Below, piece after piece: positions 4,910 to 7,470 of a DNA stretch of 7,470 nt (positions within the stretch are counted from its first letter, which is position 1; each line of letters opens with the position of its first letter). The stretch comes from Parcubacteria group bacterium (GTDB lineage Bacteria > Patescibacteriota > Minisyncoccia > Minisyncoccales > CG1-02-41-26), in the NCBI GenBank assembly GCA_013203565.1, contig JABMPZ010000096.1, positions 1-7,470 on the forward strand. The letters run 5' to 3'. Made by a program: the position numbers and the translations under genes. The notes below the pieces were generated by a model. It did no database searches. It was not told the origin of the DNA and saw only the letters and a list, made by a program, of their open reading frames with translations.

Positions 4910-5734
4910 ATGGAAAATTCAAAAGAGAACAATCAAAAAAGTTTAAATGTTGCCGTTTTAATTGACGGAAATAATTTTTATAAAGGACTCGAAAAAACCA
5001 GTTTGCGAGAATCATTTGACATTAGTTTATTTGATTATGAAAAATTCGTTAATTCTATCGTTGTAGGTGATAACATTTTGGCAAAAAGATACTATAAAGG
5101 CGTTATAAAAAAGGAAGAAGGCAATATAAAAAGTCAAAGAATGGTTTCTGCTCAACAGAGGTTGTTTAGTAGGTTGGAAAAAGATAATTGGGAAATAAGG
5201 CGTGGCAAAATGTCTAAAAATGTTGAATTTGGAAAATGTATAGGATTTTGTTTTGTTGATAAATTATTTGAAGAAGGCAATAATTTGAAAGAAGTTTCGC
5301 AAGAGATAGTTGATAAATATAGACTCGTTTATCGTCCGATAATCATTGCTTCCAAGGAATTGGAAAATCAAGTAGAATTGCGTAATTTTTTAGGCATATC
5401 AAAAGAAGATGACCCTCAATTGAAAGAATTAAAGGGATTGTATTTTATTTTGAATCGGTGGAGAGAAAAGGGTGTTGATGTGAATATGGCGATTGATATG
5501 GTTGGCTTAGCTTATGAGAATAAAATTTCCGGAACATCTTTAGATAAAATAGTTTTAATTAGTAGCGATAGCGATTTAAAACCTGCAATTAAGAGGGTAC
5601 AAGAACTTGGCGTTAGCGTTGAATATATTGGTTTTGAACATATGTATTCGCTCGCTCTTTTAGGGATTGCAAATCACAGGTTGTTGCTCACAGAAAAAGA
5701 GTTAAAAAAGTTTCTTTCTCCTAGATTGGTTTGA
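4910..5734 (+). CDS. NYN-domain (LabA/DUF88-like) putative ribonuclease
   Basis: This 274-aa protein carries the NYN fold, a PIN/FLAP-like nuclease domain. VAVLIDGNNFYKGL (14-27) holds the first catalytic Asp (D19) in the DGNN motif. KGVDVNMAIDMVGLAY (187-202) gives D190 and D196. IVLISSDSDLKPAIKRVQELG (214-234) gives D220 and D222, and VEYIGF (237-242) is the last strand. These Asp positions match the metal-binding set of NYN RNases. The segment 60-185 between the first and second motifs is longer than in minimal NYN proteins and rich in Lys and Glu; it may bind RNA or a partner. Such proteins cleave RNA and occur among defence and toxin-like genes; the target here is unknown. The ATG directly follows a T7 tract with no Shine-Dalgarno, so expression is probably limited by the upstream hairpin. 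It is the only gene between R4 and R5. Confidence 0.8.
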   Translation: MENSKENNQKSLNVAVLIDGNNFYKGLEKTSLRESFDISLFDYEKFVNSIVVGDNILAKRYYKGVIKKEEGNIKSQRMVSAQQRLFSRLEKDNWEIRRGKMSKNVEFGKCIGFCFVDKLFEEGNNLKEVSQEIVDKYRLVYRPIIIASKELENQVELRNFLGISKEDDPQLKELKGLYFILNRWREKGVDVNMAIDMVGLAYENKISGTSLDKIVLISSDSDLKPAIKRVQELGVSVEYIGFEHMYSLALLGIANHRLLLTEKELKKFLSPRLV

Positions 5735-5759
5735 TTTTTTCGTTTTGCGAAAAAAATCG
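5733..5759 (+). terminator. AT-rich hairpin at the NYN stop codon
   Basis: GATTTTTTCG (5733-5742) pairs with CGAAAAAAATC (from 5748), with one extra A, around TTTTG. It overlaps the TGA stop and runs into the R5 left-edge hairpin. The stem is AT-rich with only two central CG pairs, so it may be a weak terminator. Confidence 0.4.
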
Positions 5760-6025
5760 GGTGAAGCCCGAAAAGAATACTCCGCCTTTGGCGAAGTGTG
5801 AGCGAAAAAAAAAGGGGGGGGGTAAGAAAGACCTCAAAAGAAAGCCGTTGGCTTTCTGTGGGGGGATTTGCTCTTTTGAGTTTGGAGTTCAGGAGTTGAG
5901 CTCTTGATTGCACGACCAAGCTTTTTAGGGCGTAGGAGGGGGTCTGGAGGGGGCACGCGCTCCGCGCGTGGTAGCTGTCTGGGTTCTGCTCAAAATAGGT
6001 TCGGATTTCGTCCAGAAGGTACTGT
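5754..6025 (+). repeat. R5: complete copy of the ~270-bp array repeat, with one inverted hairpin
   Basis: TCGGGT-GAA-GCCCGA (5757-5771) opens the copy. The second hairpin is ACTCCGCC-TTT-GGCGAAGT (5779-5797): its loop is TTT where R2 and R4 have AAA, so it reads as the reverse complement of the usual element. Then follow A9 (5805-5813), G9 (5814-5822), AAAGCC-GTT-GGCTTT, GGGCGTAGGAG and CACGCGC-TCC-GCGCGTG, with the core TTCGTCCAGAAGGTACTG ending near 6025. On the minus strand the QYLLDEIRTYFEQNPDS frame continues past the usual stop into the repeat. Seven As before the first hairpin make a strong minus-strand terminator. Confidence 0.93.
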
Positions 6026-6064
6026 ATAAAATAAAATCGCAATTTAGTTGCGGTTTTGTTTTAT
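6026..6064. terminator. 17-bp hairpin after the R5 core, terminator-like
   Basis: Arm 6026-6042 pairs with 6048-6064 around TTTAG. The base again is AAAATAAAA against TTTTGTTTT, and the tip is CGCAA/TTGCG. Two T-G positions would pair as U-G in RNA transcribed from the + strand, which fits selection for an RNA structure. Confidence 0.65.
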
Positions 6065-6076
6065 GTAAAAATCAAG

Positions 6077-6105
6077 TTGATTATCAGCAAAAACAGGAGT
6101 AAACT
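6077..6105 (+). promoter_or_regulatory. Cassette promoter of the rhuM-like gene
   Basis: TTGATT (6077-6082), a 17-bp spacer and TAAACT (6100-6105) are the third instance of the array promoter. The gene starts 75 bp after the -10. The leader contains a small hairpin CCGCC-GAG-GGCGG (6127-6139) and no ribosome binding site near the ATG. Confidence 0.72.
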
Positions 6106-6180
6106 GATAATGATAGCTACTAAAATCCGCCGAGGGCGGGCATAGATAAAGACAACACATAGAGTCCAAATAAATATTGT

Positions 6181-7191
6181 ATGATAAATAACCAACCAAA
6201 TAGCGAGATTATTATTTATAGTACCGCCGATGAAAAAGTATCGGTAAGTGTTCGTTTTGAAGATGAAACTGCTTGGTTGACGCAGGCTCAACTGGTTGAA
6301 CTTTTTGCTTCAAGTAAAGCAAATGTAAGCGAACATATTAAGCACATTTTTGAAGAGGGCGAACTGGAGCGCAATTCAGTTGTTCGGAATTTCCGAATAA
6401 CTGCCACGGATGGCAAAGACTACGAAGTTGATCATTACAGCTTGGATATGATCATATCGCTCGGATATAGGATAAAATCAGTAACAGCCACCAAGTTTCG
6501 TCAATGGGCAACTGTGCGTCTTCGTGAATACATCATTAAAGGTTTTACAATGGATGATGAACGATTGAAGAATTTGGGCGGTGGTGGATATTGGAAAGAA
6601 CTTTTGGATCGTATTCGTGATATTCGCAGTAGTGAAAAAGTATTATATCGGCAGGTACTTGACTTGTATGCCACGAGTCTTGACTATAATCCAAAAGCAT
6701 TGGAGTCTATAAAATTTTTCAAAATTGTACAAAATAAATTGCACTACGCTGTTCATAGGAACACTGCTGCTGAGGTAATTGTCGCACGAGCAAACGCCGG
6801 CAAGCCTTTTATGGGGTTGCTGAGTTTTTCAGATGGCGGGGTAAGTAAAAAAGATATTGTTATTGCAAAAAATTACCTTGACGAGAAAGAGTTAAAAGTG
6901 TTGAACAATATGGTCTCTGCGTTTTTTGACTTGGCAGAAGTGAGAGCAATGGAACATGAGCCAATGTATATGAAAGACTGGATTGCCCAACTCGACAAAT
7001 TGATTAGTGTTTTTGATAAAAAAGTCCTTGTGGAGGCAGGCTCTGTGAGTCACAGTGATGCCCTGAAAAAAGTTGAGGTGGAATATAAAAGATATCAGGA
7101 AAAGACTTTAAGTGAGGTAGAGAAGGTTTTTTTGGAGAGTGTTAAGGGGCTGGAGAAGAAAATTTCTAAAAATGATAAAAGTAAAAAATAA
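6181..7191 (+). CDS. rhuM: RhuM family protein (Virulence_RhuM)
   Basis: This 336-aa protein is full length for the family first named from Salmonella pathogenicity island 3. The N-terminal block reads EIIIYSTADEKVSVSVRFED, then TAWLTQAQLVELF (30-42, a winged-helix-like DNA-binding start) and VSEHIKHIFEEGEL. Next come VVRNFRITATDGKDYEVDHY, SLDMIISLGYRIKS and FRQWATVRLREYIIKGFTMDDERLKN, all family hallmarks. The C-terminal half (about 195-320) is the helical RhuM-specific region, with a Lys-rich coiled tail. The biochemical role is not established; members occur widely on mobile elements, sometimes beside Fic or toxin genes. No such partner is present here; it is the sole gene between R5 and R6. 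The ATG at 6181 precedes the conserved block by about 8 residues. The family call is secure. Confidence 0.92.
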   Translation: MINNQPNSEIIIYSTADEKVSVSVRFEDETAWLTQAQLVELFASSKANVSEHIKHIFEEGELERNSVVRNFRITATDGKDYEVDHYSLDMIISLGYRIKSVTATKFRQWATVRLREYIIKGFTMDDERLKNLGGGGYWKELLDRIRDIRSSEKVLYRQVLDLYATSLDYNPKALESIKFFKIVQNKLHYAVHRNTAAEVIVARANAGKPFMGLLSFSDGGVSKKDIVIAKNYLDEKELKVLNNMVSAFFDLAEVRAMEHEPMYMKDWIAQLDKLISVFDKKVLVEAGSVSHSDALKKVEVEYKRYQEKTLSEVEKVFLESVKGLEKKISKNDKSKK

Positions 7192-7222
7192 TAGTTTTAC
7201 GGATAAATTAAAGATCGAATTA

Positions 7223-7420
7223 CAACATGGCTGGAGTTTATGATTGAATTGGCAAGTTTATCAGAGCATAAGAGGTGGTTCCGAGTTGGCACGCGCTCCC
7301 TGTTTGTCCAAGAGCGAAGCGATTGGCAACAAACAGCAATGCATAGCCTCCGCGCGTGGTAGCTGTCACTGTCTGGGTTCTGTTCAAAATAGGTTAGGAT
7401 TTCGTCCAAAACATACTGCC
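7223..7420 (+). repeat. R6: diverged copy of the array repeat with an internal insertion
   Basis: The last part (GTCTGGGTTCTGTTCAAAAT to the core ending ACTGCC at 7420) is nearly identical to R1. Further left the match decays: GATTG...CAAG...CATAAGAGG (about 7243-7275) aligns without gaps to GATTG...CAAG...CGTAGGAGG of R5 with many substitutions. The left-edge hairpins and A/G tracts are missing. A 52-bp insertion sits in the CACGCGC/GCGCGTG hairpin loop. After the core, 7421-7431 (AACTTTCATTC) resembles the R1 leader. Confidence 0.8.
7300..7351. mobile_element. 52-bp foldback insertion in the R6 hairpin loop
   Basis: R5 has CACGCGCTCCGCGCGTG; in R6 the loop is split, with CTCC at both 7296-7299 and 7348-7351, as a 4-bp target duplication would leave. 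The inserted DNA begins CTGTTTGTCCAA (7300-7311), which pairs with TTGG (7323-7326) and ACAAACAG (7329-7336), with a 2-base bulge. It codes for nothing. It could be a tiny non-autonomous element or a replication-slippage product. Confidence 0.45.
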
Positions 7421-7440
7421 AACTTTCATTCTATAAGAAC

Positions 7441-7456
7441 CTCGCCTGCTGGCGAG
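7441..7456. other. Small GC-rich hairpin after R6
   Basis: CTCGCC-TGCT-GGCGAG is a perfect 6-bp stem in the leader after R6. No T-tract follows within view, and the window ends 14 bases later. It may be the counterpart of the insulating hairpins after the other repeats. Confidence 0.35.
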
Positions 7457-7470
7457 AACCTTGTAATCGC

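Noticed and set aside
1..7420. CRISPR array
   Set aside because: The repeats are about 270 bp and the intervals are 1.2-1.9 kb with complete genes; there are no short regular spacers and no cas genes.
1..7470. Classical insertion sequences or an integron with integrase
   Set aside because: No transposase or tyrosine/serine recombinase is encoded in the window, and repeat ends are not terminal inverted repeats. The array could still depend on a recombinase outside the window.

Overview
The window is AT-rich accessory DNA from a bacterium. The genes are short, AT-rich and largely lack Shine-Dalgarno sequences. TGA is used as a stop at the end of at least two genes (restriction enzyme and NYN protein), so the standard bacterial code fits. 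The gene families (MvaI/BcnI restriction enzyme, RhuM, NYN, DUF3800) and the near-leaderless starts would suit a Patescibacteria/CPR-type genome, but there is no ribosomal or core gene to prove it.

The dominant architecture is a tandem array of cassette-like units, all with cargo on the + strand, separated by a GC-richer, hairpin-rich direct repeat of about 270 bp. I see six repeat copies: R1 (1-225, cut by the window edge), R2 (1149-1420), R3 (only a 23-bp remnant, 3308-3330), R4 (4356-4633), R5 (5754-6025) and R6 (about 7223-7420, diverged and carrying a 52-bp insertion). Between them lie: a DUF3800 protein (411-1016); a type II restriction-modification pair plus a 53-aa acidic protein (1516-3292); an unassigned class I methyltransferase-like protein (3463-4326); a NYN-domain RNase-like protein (4910-5734); and a RhuM-family protein (6181-7191). 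All are typical accessory or defence families. No transposase, integrase or cas gene is in the window.

Each repeat ends at an invariant core (...TTCGTCCAAAAGGTACTGCC) where similarity between copies stops abruptly. After R2, R4 and R5 the core is followed by the same module: a bidirectional terminator-like hairpin whose base is constant but whose tip differs in each copy, then a sigma70-type promoter TTGAYT-17 bp-TAAACT, then the cargo gene. R1 and R3 have a different leader. Read on the minus strand, the core encodes a conserved C-terminal peptide (consensus QYLLDEIRTYFEQNP), and the R1 and R3 leaders extend this reading frame with shared residues. The left edge of each complete repeat is a minus-strand intrinsic terminator. 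The repeat therefore looks like the 3' end of a minus-strand gene, with its terminator, duplicated at each junction. That is the pattern left when elements insert repeatedly at one gene's 3' end. I infer a modular, promoter-carrying cassette system different from classical integron cassettes. The recombinase is not visible here.
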